A stretch of 64,000 nt of DNA from Bacteroidales bacterium (lineage in GTDB: Bacteria; Bacteroidota; Bacteroidia; Bacteroidales; F082): assembly GCA_016284305.1 (NCBI GenBank), contig JAEEON010000018.1, positions 1 through 64,000 of the forward strand, read 5' to 3'. Numbering within the stretch: the stretch's first letter is position 1; every line of letters starts with the position of its first letter. Below are positions 37,283-47,003 of this stretch, piece by piece. The notes beneath the pieces were generated by a model. That model was not told the origin of the DNA. It searched no databases and saw only the letters and a program-made list of their open reading frames with translations. Position numbers and translations under genes: made by a program.

Positions 37283-38608
37283 CTATTGTTCTATTTCTGT
37301 TACTTCATTGATTTCATTTGTCTCTTCGGCTTCTTCGATTCCTTCAATCTCATTGACTTCCTCTCGCTCCAGGTTCCTTGTCACACTTAAGATCATCCCG
37401 ATGGCAAACCCTGTCATGAGCATCGACGAACCACCTTTGCTGATGAAGGGAAGCTGTTGCCCCGTCACAGGCATCAAGCCCGTCGAGACTCCCATGTTGA
37501 TCATCGCTTGCATGATGATGATAAAGGCGATGCCAAAGGCCAACATTGCGCCGAAGCTGAGAGGCCGTTTCTTGACGACCTTGGTGGCTCGGGTAAGCAG
37601 GATGATGTAGAGCAGTAACACGAACACACCACCCACCAATCCGTATTCCTCGATGATGATGGCATAGATGCAGTCGGAGAAAGGCTGTGGCAGGAAGTTG
37701 CGTTGGGTGCTCTTTCCTGAGCCTTTACCAAAGAGTCCGCCTTTTGCCACGGCGATCTTGGCATACATTTTCTGAGCATTGCGGTCGTCGATTTGCAATG
37801 GTGCGTTTTCATAATCAAGACCTTGTGCGGCTCTAGCTTCTTTTTCTATGCGGGCTGCCTCGATACGGCCTTTCCAGGTTTTGACACGGCTGACCCTTGG
37901 TTTCTTTTTGGCTTTTTCTTGCAAATGGATATCCTCGGGATGTTGCTCAGCGGCCAGGACCACCTTCTCATACCTGCTTTGGCGGATGCTGGCCACCATG
38001 TCGTCGGTGAGAATGTACAACCCCATGCCAAGGACCGCAATGCCGACGATGGCCATGATGTGGACGAACTTGATCTGCCCGATGTAGAGCATGACCATGA
38101 CGACGACGAAGAGCATTGCCGCAGTGGACAGGTTTTCGGGGAAGATGGGCGCCACTATCATGAAGATGGGCAACACAATGGGAATCAACAACTCCTTGAA
38201 TTTGTAGTCGCGTTGGTTCCAGATGACAATGTACTTGGCTACGTAGGTGATTAGCACAATCTTGGCTAGCTCACTGGTTTGGAAGCCCATGATGCTTCTA
38301 GAGGCACCATTGATGCGACTTCCGAAGAAGTAGGTGAATACCAGCAGGATAAAACAGAACAGCAGCACCAGTTCGATGCCTCGCGAGTAATGTCGGTAGT
38401 CGATCCGCGACGCGATGAACATCATGATGAATCCTCCAAGCAGGGTAGCTGCATGTTTCATCAAGACCATCTCGTTGTAGGCGCCTACTTTGACGTGCGC
38501 TTCGGAGCTTGTGGCACTATATACCGCCAGCAGGGAAATGACGCCCAAGAAGAGTGCCACCACCCAGATGATGCGATCGCCTTTCAATATCCTGTTGATC
38601 TTGCTCAC
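37283..38608 (-). CDS. ftsW: FtsW/RodA/SpoVE family cell division protein
   Basis: 441 aa multi-TM; GINGASRSIMGFQTSELAKI-type motif, LPFISKGGSSML. Confidence 0.95.
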   Translation of the reverse strand: MSKINRILKGDRIIWVVALFLGVISLLAVYSATSSEAHVKVGAYNEMVLMKHAATLLGGFIMMFIASRIDYRHYSRGIELVLLFCFILLVFTYFFGSRINGASRSIMGFQTSELAKIVLITYVAKYIVIWNQRDYKFKELLIPIVLPIFMIVAPIFPENLSTAAMLFVVVMVMLYIGQIKFVHIMAIVGIAVLGMGLYILTDDMVASIRQSRYEKVVLAAEQHPEDIHLQEKAKKKPRVSRVKTWKGRIEAARIEKEARAAQGLDYENAPLQIDDRNAQKMYAKIAVAKGGLFGKGSGKSTQRNFLPQPFSDCIYAIIIEEYGLVGGVFVLLLYIILLTRATKVVKKRPLSFGAMLAFGIAFIIIMQAMINMGVSTGLMPVTGQQLPFISKGGSSMLMTGFAIGMILSVTRNLEREEVNEIEGIEEAEETNEINEVTEIEQ

Positions 38609-38613
38609 TTTTT

Positions 38614-39168
38614 TTATTTTTCGATGTTCATTTTCTTCACTTCGTTCACAAAAGTCTCACCGCGTTGTGTGTAGTCGAGGGCGTCGTCTTTGCAGGCGGG
38701 AGAGAATAGAACGATATCGTTCTCCTGGGCCACGATTGAGGCCATGCTCACGGCTTCTTCAATGTTGCCAGCCTCATAAATCTCGTTGACCACACCCTTG
38801 AAGGTCATGCGGATGTTTTCTTTCTCTGCTCCGAGGCTGATGATGACGCGGACGTTTTTCTTGGCAGTGTCGATGAGTTCGCTGTAGTTGTTGTGGCACG
38901 ATCCGCCTACGATCCACACTACGGGATTGATGATGTTCTCGAAGGTAAACCACGTGGCGTTGACGCTCTCGGCTTGCGAATCATCATAATACATCACTCC
39001 GTCGATGGTGCCGATATAGCGCTGACGATGGCTCATGGTTTGCAAGTCGCCCATGCTCCTTTTGATGCTGTCTTTTCGGATCTCGAGGATCTTCGAGCTG
39101 ATTCCCGAGGCCATGTTCTCGGGTCTTTTCTTTACCTGTTGGTTCGTCTTTTCAAATAAGTATCTCAT
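38614..39168 (-). CDS. MurD-like C-terminal domain protein, lacking the N-terminal and ATP-binding domains
   Basis: 184 aa; MASGISSKILEIRKDSIKRSMGDLQTMSHRQRYIGTIDGVMYYDDSQAESVNATWFTFENIINPVVWIVGG...IVLFSPACKDDALDYTQRGETF aligns with the MurD C-terminal domain. In the murD position between ftsW and mraY; only 17 bp separate its ATG from the mraY stop. Confidence 0.85.
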   Translation of the reverse strand: MRYLFEKTNQQVKKRPENMASGISSKILEIRKDSIKRSMGDLQTMSHRQRYIGTIDGVMYYDDSQAESVNATWFTFENIINPVVWIVGGSCHNNYSELIDTAKKNVRVIISLGAEKENIRMTFKGVVNEIYEAGNIEEAVSMASIVAQENDIVLFSPACKDDALDYTQRGETFVNEVKKMNIEK

Positions 39169-39185
39169 ATTTTTGCTTCTTTATT

Positions 39186-40463
39186 CTATCTAATCTTGAA
39201 GGTGATCAATGTGAACGCTGCCAGCAAGATGGTGATGATCCAGAATCGGATGGTGATCTTCACTTCGTGGTGGACGATGTTATAGCCTTCGCCTCGTCCT
39301 TTGAAGGTGACGGTGCTGTTAGGCCAAGCCTTTTGAAAGTCGCTGTAGCTCGTTCTGAAATGGTCATGCAACGGGCCTTTTTTCCAGATACGGTGTTTCT
39401 TGCCATGTCTCACAAAATGTTTCACGTCGAGGTCGGAGAGGATCTCAAAGAGGAACACGCCGCAGAGCAGAGGCAGGAGCAGTTCTTTGTGCATGATGAT
39501 GGCAGAGACCGCGATGATGCCTCCGATGGTCAGGCTTCCCGTGTCGCCCATGAAAATCTGGGCAGGGAAGGAGTTGAACCACAAGAAGCCGACGAGCGAT
39601 CCCACGAAGGCGGCCATGAATACCACCAGTTCCTCACTGCCTGGGATGTACATCAGGTTGAAGTGGCTTGCAGTGATGGCGTTGCTGGAGATATAGGCAA
39701 GGATGACTAGGGTCAAGCCTATGATGGCCGAGTTGCCTGAGGCCATGCCGTCCATGCCATCATTGAGGTTGCTGCCGTTGGAGACTGCAGCTACGACGAA
39801 TATCGTGAGCAGGACCAAGAAGATCCATGCCAGGTTGTACATCCATTTGGGACCGGCCCATTTGAAGAGGTTGGCGTAATTGAGGTTATGGTTTTTCACA
39901 AAAGGAATGGTCGTCTGCGTCGATTTCACGTCGGGGCTTTTGATGACGACTTCCTTGTTGTTCTCGATCTTCAGTTGCACGTTCTCGTTGATATGCACCG
40001 CTGGGCTGAAACGTAGGGTCAGGCCGACGATGAGGCCAAGCAGGATTTGTCCACCGAGTTTCACGGCAGGTTTGAGTCCGTCTTTTCTCTTTTTGAAGGT
40101 CTTGATATAGTCGTCGGCGAAGCCGATAATGCCGAGAATGAGGGTTGTGACGATCATCAGGATGGTGTAAACGCTGTGGATCTTGCACACGAGCAGCACG
40201 GGAATCAGGATGGCGGTGATGATGATGACGCCTCCCATAGTGGGCACGCCTTTTTTCTGGGTGTTATACGGGTCTGTGGCTGCATCGCGTTGGGTTTCGA
40301 CGATCCTTTTCTTTTTCAAGAACTTGATGAATATGTTGCCGAACCAAACGGAGATGATCAAGGCCAGGATGATGGCCACAGCAGCTCGGAACGTGACGTA
40401 GGTAAAGACACCTGCCCCAGGGAAGTTCAGTCGCTCTAAGTAGGAAAACAGGTAGTATAACAT
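39186..40463 (-). CDS. mraY: Phospho-N-acetylmuramoyl-pentapeptide-transferase
   Basis: 425 aa; KKGVPTMGGVIII, FADDYIKTFKKRKDGL, NLNDGMDGMASG, KKHRIWKKGPLHDHF. Confidence 0.97.
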   Translation of the reverse strand: MLYYLFSYLERLNFPGAGVFTYVTFRAAVAIILALIISVWFGNIFIKFLKKKRIVETQRDAATDPYNTQKKGVPTMGGVIIITAILIPVLLVCKIHSVYTILMIVTTLILGIIGFADDYIKTFKKRKDGLKPAVKLGGQILLGLIVGLTLRFSPAVHINENVQLKIENNKEVVIKSPDVKSTQTTIPFVKNHNLNYANLFKWAGPKWMYNLAWIFLVLLTIFVVAAVSNGSNLNDGMDGMASGNSAIIGLTLVILAYISSNAITASHFNLMYIPGSEELVVFMAAFVGSLVGFLWFNSFPAQIFMGDTGSLTIGGIIAVSAIIMHKELLLPLLCGVFLFEILSDLDVKHFVRHGKKHRIWKKGPLHDHFRTSYSDFQKAWPNSTVTFKGRGEGYNIVHHEVKITIRFWIITILLAAFTLITFKIR

Positions 40464-40466
40464 GGT

Positions 40467-41948
40467 TTATCTCTCTTTTAATGCGTTTGACAGTTCTTCT
40501 TTATCGTCGAAATGGTGTTTCTCGCCTTTGATGATTTGGTAGTCCTCGTGGCCTTTGCCTGCGAGGAGGATGATGTCGCCTTTGTTGGCCAGTGCCACGG
40601 CGGTGCGTATGGCTTCACGTCGGTTGGTGATGGAGAGCACCTTGCGGTATTCGTCTTCGGCGATGCCTTCTTTCATCTGACGGATGATCTCGTCTGGGTC
40701 CTCGTCGCGTGGATTGTCGCTGGTGAGGATGACCTTGTCGCTGAGCTTGACGGCCACGGCAGCCATCTCGGGGCGTTTGGTGGTGTCGCGGTTGCCTCCG
40801 CATCCGACCACGGTGATGAGCTGAGCGTTTTGAGGTGTTCGGGCTGAGTTGCCGGTCTTCATCACCTCGTTGATGGTCTTGAGCACATTCTCCAAGGCAT
40901 CGGGGGTGTGTGCGTAGTCAACGATGCCGACGATGCCGCTGTCGCTTCTGACCATGTCGAAACGACCATTGGCTCCTTTGAGCTTGCTGATTTCCACCAG
41001 CAACTCATCTTTGTCGAATCCCAAGGCAATGGCTGCACCGTAGATAGCCAAGATGTTGCTGGCATTGAAACCTCCGACGAGTTGGGTGAACATCTCAGTC
41101 TGGTTCACTTTCATCAGCATGCCATCGAAGTGACTCTCCAGGACGATGCCTTTGTAGTCGGCATCGTGTTTCAAAGCATAGCTGAGCTTCTTGGCTTTAG
41201 TGTTCTGCAACATCACGCTACCATTCCGGTCGTCGAGGTTGGTCAAGGCAAAAGCCGTTGACGGCAGGTCGTCAAAGAATTTCTTTTTGGCGTTGCGGTA
41301 GTTGGCCATCGTCTTATGGTAGTCGAGATGGTCGTGGGTGAGGTTGGTGAAGATGCCCCCTGCGAACTTCAGTCCGGCGATGCGGTTTTGGTCGATGGCA
41401 TGTGAGCTGACTTCCATGAAGGCGTACTCGCAGTGATGATCCACCATTCTACGCAGCAAGGCGTTGAGTTCGATGGGGTCGGGGGTGGTATGGGTGGAAG
41501 GGATGACCTCATGGTCGATGATGTTCTCGATGGTGGAGAGAAGCCCACAGGCATATCCTGCGTCGGTGAAGAGCCGGTAGAGCAGGGTGGCGATGGTTGT
41601 CTTGCCGTTGGTGCCCGTCACGCCGGTGAGCTTGAGCTTGTGCGATGGGTTGCCGTAGAAATTGGAGGCTCCTATGCCGAGCACAAGGGCGCTGTTATCT
41701 ACCTTGATATAGGTGACGCCTTCTTTCAAGTTTTCGGGCAGTCTTTCGCAGACGATGGCTGTTGCGCCTTTCTCGGTGGCTGCGTCGATGTATGCGTGTC
41801 CATCGACCTGGGTGCCTCTGACGGCAAAGAACAAGGTCCCGGGCTCCACTTTGCGCGAGTCGAAAGACACCATGGTGATGTCGAGGTCTTTCTCGCCGAT
41901 GATTTCGAGCAGGTTGCAGTTGACTAATATTTCTTTGAGCTTCATCAT
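40467..41948 (-). CDS. murE: UDP-N-acetylmuramoyl-L-alanyl-D-glutamate ligase (DAP-type motif)
   Basis: Start [20 protein letters not shown] at 41948 (ATGA overlap with ftsI stop); [29 protein letters not shown]. The ORF's N-terminal extension is out-of-frame pbp sequence. Confidence 0.95.
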   Translation of the reverse strand: MMKLKEILVNCNLLEIIGEKDLDITMVSFDSRKVEPGTLFFAVRGTQVDGHAYIDAATEKGATAIVCERLPENLKEGVTYIKVDNSALVLGIGASNFYGNPSHKLKLTGVTGTNGKTTIATLLYRLFTDAGYACGLLSTIENIIDHEVIPSTHTTPDPIELNALLRRMVDHHCEYAFMEVSSHAIDQNRIAGLKFAGGIFTNLTHDHLDYHKTMANYRNAKKKFFDDLPSTAFALTNLDDRNGSVMLQNTKAKKLSYALKHDADYKGIVLESHFDGMLMKVNQTEMFTQLVGGFNASNILAIYGAAIALGFDKDELLVEISKLKGANGRFDMVRSDSGIVGIVDYAHTPDALENVLKTINEVMKTGNSARTPQNAQLITVVGCGGNRDTTKRPEMAAVAVKLSDKVILTSDNPRDEDPDEIIRQMKEGIAEDEYRKVLSITNRREAIRTAVALANKGDIILLAGKGHEDYQIIKGEKHHFDDKEELSNALKER

Positions 41949-44086
41949 TTTCCTAAGGTTAATGTGATCAGACTTCCAGGCTGTAGCGTATCGCCCGCCC
42001 TGACGGATTGTTGGATGACCTTGCCGGATCCCTCGAAGGCGATGTTCCAGCCCATGTTCTCGAGGAGATAAACGGCGTCGGTGATGTTCATGCCTTTGAC
42101 GTTGGGCACCGCCACGGAGTCGAATTTGACGGCTTCCACGAGGTATTTGTTCTCTTCTTTTGAATAGAGGCTGTTGACCCATTCGCTACCCGTGGAGCAG
42201 TCGATGTAGTCGATGCCTATGCCACTGAGATAGGGCACCGTCTCGGAGGCATGGCGAATGGTGCTGTCAACGGATTTGGTCCCTGTGCTTTCCGCTTCCA
42301 TCATCCCTTTGATTTTGGTGGCATAGACGCGGTCGGAGATCTCCTTGAAGGCGGGGGCGGCCACTTTGCCTGCAGAGTAGAAACGTCCTTTGGCTTTGCT
42401 GATGACGACGATGCAGCTGTAGATCGGCTTCTCGGCAGGGAAATAACCCACGAAGGTCACGTTGTAGTCGCGTTCGAGACGGCCTTCCGCATTGACCCAT
42501 TTGTAGGCTTTCTTTTGCACATTATAGAGTTGGGCAGTGCCGGTCTTGCCGGCGATGCCATATTCAGTGCCTCTCAGCATCTTGGCGGTGCCGCGTTCGA
42601 CGACGCCTTGCATCATGCTTTGAATCGAGTCGATGGTCTTCTGTGAGGCGATATGTTCTTTAAGCACCACAGGTTCGATGGTTTCCAGCGTGATGCCTTC
42701 CTTACGGATCTCTTTGACAAACTGAGGTTTCATCATCTTGCCTTCGTTGGCAACGGCATTGTAGAGGGTGAGGATCTGTAAAGGCGGCAGCCTCAGCTCG
42801 TAGCCGATTGACATCCATGGAAGGGAGGTCTTCGACCAATGGTTTTTGTCGAGTATGGGGTGCTTGATGTAGGGGCGGGCCTCACCGGCGATGCCCGTGC
42901 CAAGCGGTATGTTGAGTCCCATGCTATAAAGGCCGTTGACGTAACGTTCGGGATGGGCTCCGAAATAGTCGGTGATGAGTTTCGCAGTGCCTTTGTTTGA
43001 CGACTGCTCAAAGACTTCGCGGATGGTGACCCTGCCGTCGGCGTGGATGGTGTGGTCGTCATACATCTTCTTGTTCGAGAAGGTGAGCGGTCCGCTTCCG
43101 ATGTTGATATGTGAGTTGATGTTCAGGTCGGGGAAGGACTCCAGCAGTACAAGCATGGAGGCGAGTTTGAAGGTCGATCCAGGCTCGATGCCGTTGCCGA
43201 GGGCGAAGTTGTAGAGTTCTTGGCAGCGGTCGGTTTCTTTGTTTCTTTGCAGGTTGGTGATGGCTTTGACGTGACCGGTGGCCACCTCCATGACGATGGC
43301 GCAACCTTGTTCGGCCTTGTTCTCCACCAATGCATTGCGCAGTGCTCTCTCGGCGATGTCTTGGATGCCGATGTCAAGGGTCGAAACGATGTCGTTGCCG
43401 TTGACGGCTTCGATGTTGTTATCGTCTTCGACAGGGATCCAAACGCCGTGGTGCAGGTGGCGTTGTTTGTGGTGTCCGTCAGTGCCCCTAAGGATGGAGT
43501 CGCAGGCGCTCTCGAGCCCGACGACGAGGCTGTCGTTGACGTAACCTATGGTTCGTGCGGCGAGAGAACCGTAGGGGTGGATGCGCTTGAACTTGGGCTG
43601 CGACTTGGTGAGGCCGCCTTTGAGGTTGCCTTTGTTAAGGATGGCGAAAGTCTCCATCTCGCGGTATTGTCCGAGTGTGACGTTGAGATCGACGAGGAAG
43701 TAGCGACGGCCTTTCTCCTTGGCTTCGATGAGGCCTTTCTTCCAACGTTCAGCAGATCTTTTCGGAAACATGGCGGCCAGTTGTCGGCTGAGTTGATCGA
43801 CGTTGGCGTTGAACACGGTGTCGTCGATGACGCTAGGGTCGATGCCCACCTCGAAAATGGGGACGTCGGTGGCCAGCAGGCTGCCGTTGTCGGAAAGGAT
43901 GTCACCCCTGGAGGCTTGCAGTGTGTCGAAGCGTGTCTCCACTTGGTCGGCGAGCTGGCGTAGCTCGTCGCCTTCCTTAGTCTGCACGAGCACGGCCTTG
44001 ACGATGATGATCACGCCAACGGCGAGGACGGCGAAATACACCAGGAAGGTCCTCAGTAAGCTGCTCGATTTGGGGTCACGCGACAT
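41945..44086 (-). CDS. ftsI: Penicillin-binding protein (FtsI/PBP3-type) with C-terminal PASTA domain
   Basis: 713 aa; [12 protein letters not shown] (SxxK), [11 protein letters not shown] (SxN), AGKTGTAQ (KTG); [26 protein letters not shown]. Confidence 0.95.
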   Translation of the reverse strand: MSRDPKSSSLLRTFLVYFAVLAVGVIIIVKAVLVQTKEGDELRQLADQVETRFDTLQASRGDILSDNGSLLATDVPIFEVGIDPSVIDDTVFNANVDQLSRQLAAMFPKRSAERWKKGLIEAKEKGRRYFLVDLNVTLGQYREMETFAILNKGNLKGGLTKSQPKFKRIHPYGSLAARTIGYVNDSLVVGLESACDSILRGTDGHHKQRHLHHGVWIPVEDDNNIEAVNGNDIVSTLDIGIQDIAERALRNALVENKAEQGCAIVMEVATGHVKAITNLQRNKETDRCQELYNFALGNGIEPGSTFKLASMLVLLESFPDLNINSHINIGSGPLTFSNKKMYDDHTIHADGRVTIREVFEQSSNKGTAKLITDYFGAHPERYVNGLYSMGLNIPLGTGIAGEARPYIKHPILDKNHWSKTSLPWMSIGYELRLPPLQILTLYNAVANEGKMMKPQFVKEIRKEGITLETIEPVVLKEHIASQKTIDSIQSMMQGVVERGTAKMLRGTEYGIAGKTGTAQLYNVQKKAYKWVNAEGRLERDYNVTFVGYFPAEKPIYSCIVVISKAKGRFYSAGKVAAPAFKEISDRVYATKIKGMMEAESTGTKSVDSTIRHASETVPYLSGIGIDYIDCSTGSEWVNSLYSKEENKYLVEAVKFDSVAVPNVKGMNITDAVYLLENMGWNIAFEGSGKVIQQSVRAGDTLQPGSLITLTLGK

Positions 44087-44091
44087 TTTAA

Positions 44092-44122
44092 TTTAGAATT
44101 GAGGGTTGAGAGTTGAGAGGTT
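44092..44122. repeat. Heptad array, ftsL-ftsI junction
   Basis: TTAGAAT TGAGGGT TGAGAGT TGAGAGG. Confidence 0.85.
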
Positions 44123-44464
44123 TTATTTGGGGTTGACTATTCGGGTTTCGAGGGATTCTTTTAGGCCTTTACTTAAGAGTTTGTCGATCATGACGGTTTG
44201 AGTGGACTCTTTGGTGTAGGCGGATTTCACATAGATGTATTCCACGCGAAGGTCGCGGAGGGCGAGGGTGTTTTTCTTGATGGCTCGGCTAGTGCTCTCA
44301 GCGATATAGGCATTGGTGATGATGAGCATCAGCAGCACGGTGAGATAGACCAGGAAGGGGAACATCTTGGAGAAGTCCTCGCGGGTGAGGAAGCTGCCGC
44401 CCAAGATCCTCATGACGGTACGGCTTCCTTTTTTGGATCGTGTGTTTTTGCTCTCAGTCTTCAT
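44123..44464 (-). CDS. FtsL-like cell division protein
   Basis: 113 aa bitopic protein between rsmH and ftsI; MFPFLVYLTVLLMLIITNAYIAESTSRAIKKNTLALRDLRVEYIYVKSAY. Confidence 0.8.
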   Translation of the reverse strand: MKTESKNTRSKKGSRTVMRILGGSFLTREDFSKMFPFLVYLTVLLMLIITNAYIAESTSRAIKKNTLALRDLRVEYIYVKSAYTKESTQTVMIDKLLSKGLKESLETRIVNPK

Positions 44465-44467
44465 GGT

Positions 44468-45361
44468 TCATTTCCTCTCTGCCACTCTCAGCTTGGCGCT
44501 TCTTGCGCGGTTGTTTTGTTGTATCTCTTCTTCGGATGGCACGATGGGTTTCCTATTAATTATTTTATAAGGTGTCATTGAGTTTCCGAAGAAGTCTTTT
44601 TCTTCTTTTCCTTCGGCGTTGCCGGTTTTGATGTAGTTCTTCACCATGCGGTCTTCGAGCGAATGGTACGAAAGCACGACGAGCCTTCCGCCGGGCTTGA
44701 GAACGTCGGCGCATTGGCTGAGGAAGCTGTTGAGGGCTTCCATCTCGTGGTTCACCTCGATGCGCAGGGCTTGGAACACTTGTGCGAGGGTTTTGTTTTC
44801 TCTGCCGTGGGGCAGGTGCGATAGTATGGTTTCCTTGAGTTGTGTGGTGGTCTCGATAGGTTCGATGTCGCGGGCCATGATGATGTCCGAGGCGATCAGG
44901 TGGGCATTGGGCACCTCGCCGTAGAGGCTAAGCACGCGGCACAGCTCAGTTTGGTCATAGCTGTTCACGATGCTGGCGGCGTCAACGGGGTTGGACTGGC
45001 TCATCCGCATGTCGAGACGGCCTTCGAAACGGGTGGAAAACCCTTTCTCAGGGGTGTCGAACTGATGCGAAGAGACGCCGAGATCGGCGATGACACCGTC
45101 GATCTTACCTTGATGGTACAGCTGGATGAAATTCTTGAAATAGCTGAAGTTCTGTGGGATGAAGGTGAATCGCTCGTCGTCGATAATGTTTTTGGCGGCA
45201 TCCTCATCCTGGTCGAAAGCATATAGATGTCCGGTGGAGAGCCTTTCCATGATGGCTCTCGAATGGCCTCCTCCTCCGAAGGTGACGTCAGCGTAAGTCC
45301 CCTCCGGGCGGATGTTCAGCCCCTCCATACATTCGTTCAACAGCACCGGGTTGTGATACAT
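44468..45361 (-). CDS. rsmH: 16S rRNA (cytosine1402-N4)-methyltransferase
   Basis: 297 aa; MYHNPVLLNECMEGLNIRPEGTYADVTFGGGGHSRAIM, DLGVSSHQFDTPEKGFSTRFEGRLDMRMSQ. Confidence 0.97.
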   Translation of the reverse strand: MYHNPVLLNECMEGLNIRPEGTYADVTFGGGGHSRAIMERLSTGHLYAFDQDEDAAKNIIDDERFTFIPQNFSYFKNFIQLYHQGKIDGVIADLGVSSHQFDTPEKGFSTRFEGRLDMRMSQSNPVDAASIVNSYDQTELCRVLSLYGEVPNAHLIASDIIMARDIEPIETTTQLKETILSHLPHGRENKTLAQVFQALRIEVNHEMEALNSFLSQCADVLKPGGRLVVLSYHSLEDRMVKNYIKTGNAEGKEEKDFFGNSMTPYKIINRKPIVPSEEEIQQNNRARSAKLRVAERK

Positions 45362-45363
45362 TT

Positions 45364-45395
45364 CTTAGAAGTTAGAAGTTAGAAAGTGAGGTTAG
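45364..45395. repeat. Heptad array, mraZ-rsmH junction
   Basis: CTTAGAA GTTAGAA GTTAGAA AGTGAGG TTAGAGA; contains the mraZ stop. Confidence 0.8.
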
Positions 45396-45837
45396 AGAAG
45401 AGTTCCTCGACGCCTTGAGCCAGAGCCTCGGCATCGATGGAGTTAACACGCTCTTCGTACTTCGACTTGTCCCAAATTTCCATGTTGGTGAACATCGAGT
45501 CAATGACGACATCCTTGGCGAGTTCGCTGCGTTCCAAAAGCTCCTTCGGAATCTGAAGGCGGCCGCTGGCATCGAGTTTCACTCGCTTGACACCATCCAA
45601 GTACTTGCGCATGATGTCGAGTTTTCTGCGGTCGAACGTGTTGACTTGCATCAGGATTTCCCTGCGACGGTTCCAGTCGTTGATGGTGTAAAGCTCCAGG
45701 TAAGTCCCGTGAAGACCTGGCCTCAGGATGAAATCTTCCTCGGCCTGGCTCCCCAGCTGCTCCCTGAAATCTGCCGGAAGCATCAAACGCCCTTTAGCAT
45801 CGAGCTTGCAAGTGAATGTTCCTGTCGGGTTACTCAT
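45379..45837 (-). CDS. mraZ: Transcriptional regulator MraZ
   Basis: Two AbrB-like halves: GTFTCKLDAKGRLMLPADFREQL and VKLDASGRLQIPKELLE. Confidence 0.93.
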   Translation of the reverse strand: MSNPTGTFTCKLDAKGRLMLPADFREQLGSQAEEDFILRPGLHGTYLELYTINDWNRRREILMQVNTFDRRKLDIMRKYLDGVKRVKLDASGRLQIPKELLERSELAKDVVIDSMFTNMEIWDKSKYEERVNSIDAEALAQGVEELFSNLTF

Positions 45838-45861
45838 GGTCTTTCCTCTTATTTCGGAGTA

Positions 45862-45869
45862 CAAAATTA
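45862..45869 (-). promoter_or_regulatory. -7 box (TAATTTTG) of the dcw cluster
   Basis: Minus-strand TAnnTTTG, 24 bp upstream of mraZ. Confidence 0.55.
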
Positions 45870-45874
45870 TGCAT

Positions 45875-45904
45875 TTTCACCCATATTTCCCCACTTTCTC
45901 CCAC
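45875..45904 (-). promoter_or_regulatory. Putative MraZ-binding repeats (three TGGG-type repeats, 10-bp period)
   Basis: Minus strand GTGGGAGAAA GTGGGGAAAT ATGGGTGAAA, immediately upstream of the -7 box; matches known MraZ box architecture. Confidence 0.7.
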
Positions 45905-46082
45905 ATTTTGGACGCGTTTTCGTGCTTTTTTTATCAACAATTTTATCAACAGGTAGGTTGATACCAGTTAACATATCTGAAAATCAGTATTTTAAGATAT
46001 TTTTATCACAAAAAGTTATGAACATAATAAGCATAACGAGGAGAAAAAAGCGGTTTTTATCCGTCAGAAACGGAATAAGTCT

Positions 46083-46090
46083 TAATTTTG
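46083..46090 (+). promoter_or_regulatory. -7 box (TAATTTTG)
   Basis: TAnnTTTG, 23 bp upstream of the acyltransferase start. Confidence 0.5.
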
Positions 46091-46113
46091 TACATCAAAA
46101 TAAGTGTTTTGTC

Positions 46114-46992
46114 ATGGAGGACAAGTACGGTAACTTGATCGATTTCAGGAAAGTATTCGAGGCCAAAGCCCCAAAGCTGATGAAAAGGATGCCGAATTTC
46201 CTGTTTCGTCGCATTCAGAAGCTGCTTCATGAGGATGACATCAACCGAATCCTCAGCGAATATGGTCATCTCCAAGGAGTTGACTTCGTCCAAGCCGTGA
46301 TCAAGGATTTCAACCTCAATGTGGTGGTGCAGGGTGCCGAACACTTGTCGGCTTCTCCTCGTATCGTGGTGGCCTCAAACCATCCGTTGGGTGGCCTTGA
46401 TGGCATCGCGCTGATCGGCACAGTGGGAGAGATTTATCCCGATGTGGTTACTCCTGTCAATGACTTCCTTATGTTCGTCAAAAACCTCCAACCCATCTTC
46501 ATCCCCGTCAACAAAGTGGGGAATGGGGTGGCTGACCGTCAAGAAAACGTGAGACTTTTCAACGAGACTTTCGCCGGAGACCGCGCTATCTGCTATTTCC
46601 CCTTCGGACTGTGCTCACGCAAAGTCAAAGGTGGCAAAGTCATGGACCTCGACTGGAAAAAGACCTTTCTTTCCAAAGCCAAGGAATACCATCGGGATGT
46701 CATTCCAGTACATATTGATGGACATAACACTAAGTTTTTCTATAACCTTGCTCGCCTTCGTAAACGATTGAAAATCAAGGTAAATATCGAGATGGCTTTT
46801 CTTGTCGACGAGTTCTTTAAGCAACGTGACAAGACGTTGACCATCACCTTTGGCAAGCCGATCTCTTATGAGGTTTTCGATAACCGTTGTTCTGACTTGG
46901 AATGGGCCGAGAAACTTCGTTGCTTCTCCTATAACCTTCCTCTCGACTGCGAGCAGGATTTCGACCCAAATAAAACCTATTTTATTCCTTAA
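46114..46992 (+). CDS. PlsC-like lysophospholipid/O-acyltransferase (GlsA/OlsA-like)
   Basis: MEDKYGNLIDFRKVFEAKAPKLMKRMPNF; IVVASNHPLGGLDGIALIG; YFPFGLCSRKVKGGKVMDLDWKKTF. The ORF-track start at 45415 is too far upstream. Confidence 0.85.
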   Translation: MEDKYGNLIDFRKVFEAKAPKLMKRMPNFLFRRIQKLLHEDDINRILSEYGHLQGVDFVQAVIKDFNLNVVVQGAEHLSASPRIVVASNHPLGGLDGIALIGTVGEIYPDVVTPVNDFLMFVKNLQPIFIPVNKVGNGVADRQENVRLFNETFAGDRAICYFPFGLCSRKVKGGKVMDLDWKKTFLSKAKEYHRDVIPVHIDGHNTKFFYNLARLRKRLKIKVNIEMAFLVDEFFKQRDKTLTITFGKPISYEVFDNRCSDLEWAEKLRCFSYNLPLDCEQDFDPNKTYFIP

Positions 46993-47003
46993 CCTACCCA
47001 CTC

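Noticed and set aside
41949-42182. N-terminal extension of the murE ORF ([16 protein letters not shown]...)
   Set aside because: Out-of-frame reading of the ftsI 3' end; the true start is ATGATGAAG at 41948.
45415-46113. Upstream extension of the acyltransferase ORF over mraZ
   Set aside because: Antisense to mraZ; MEDKYGN at 46114 with a TAATTTTG promoter is the plausible start.
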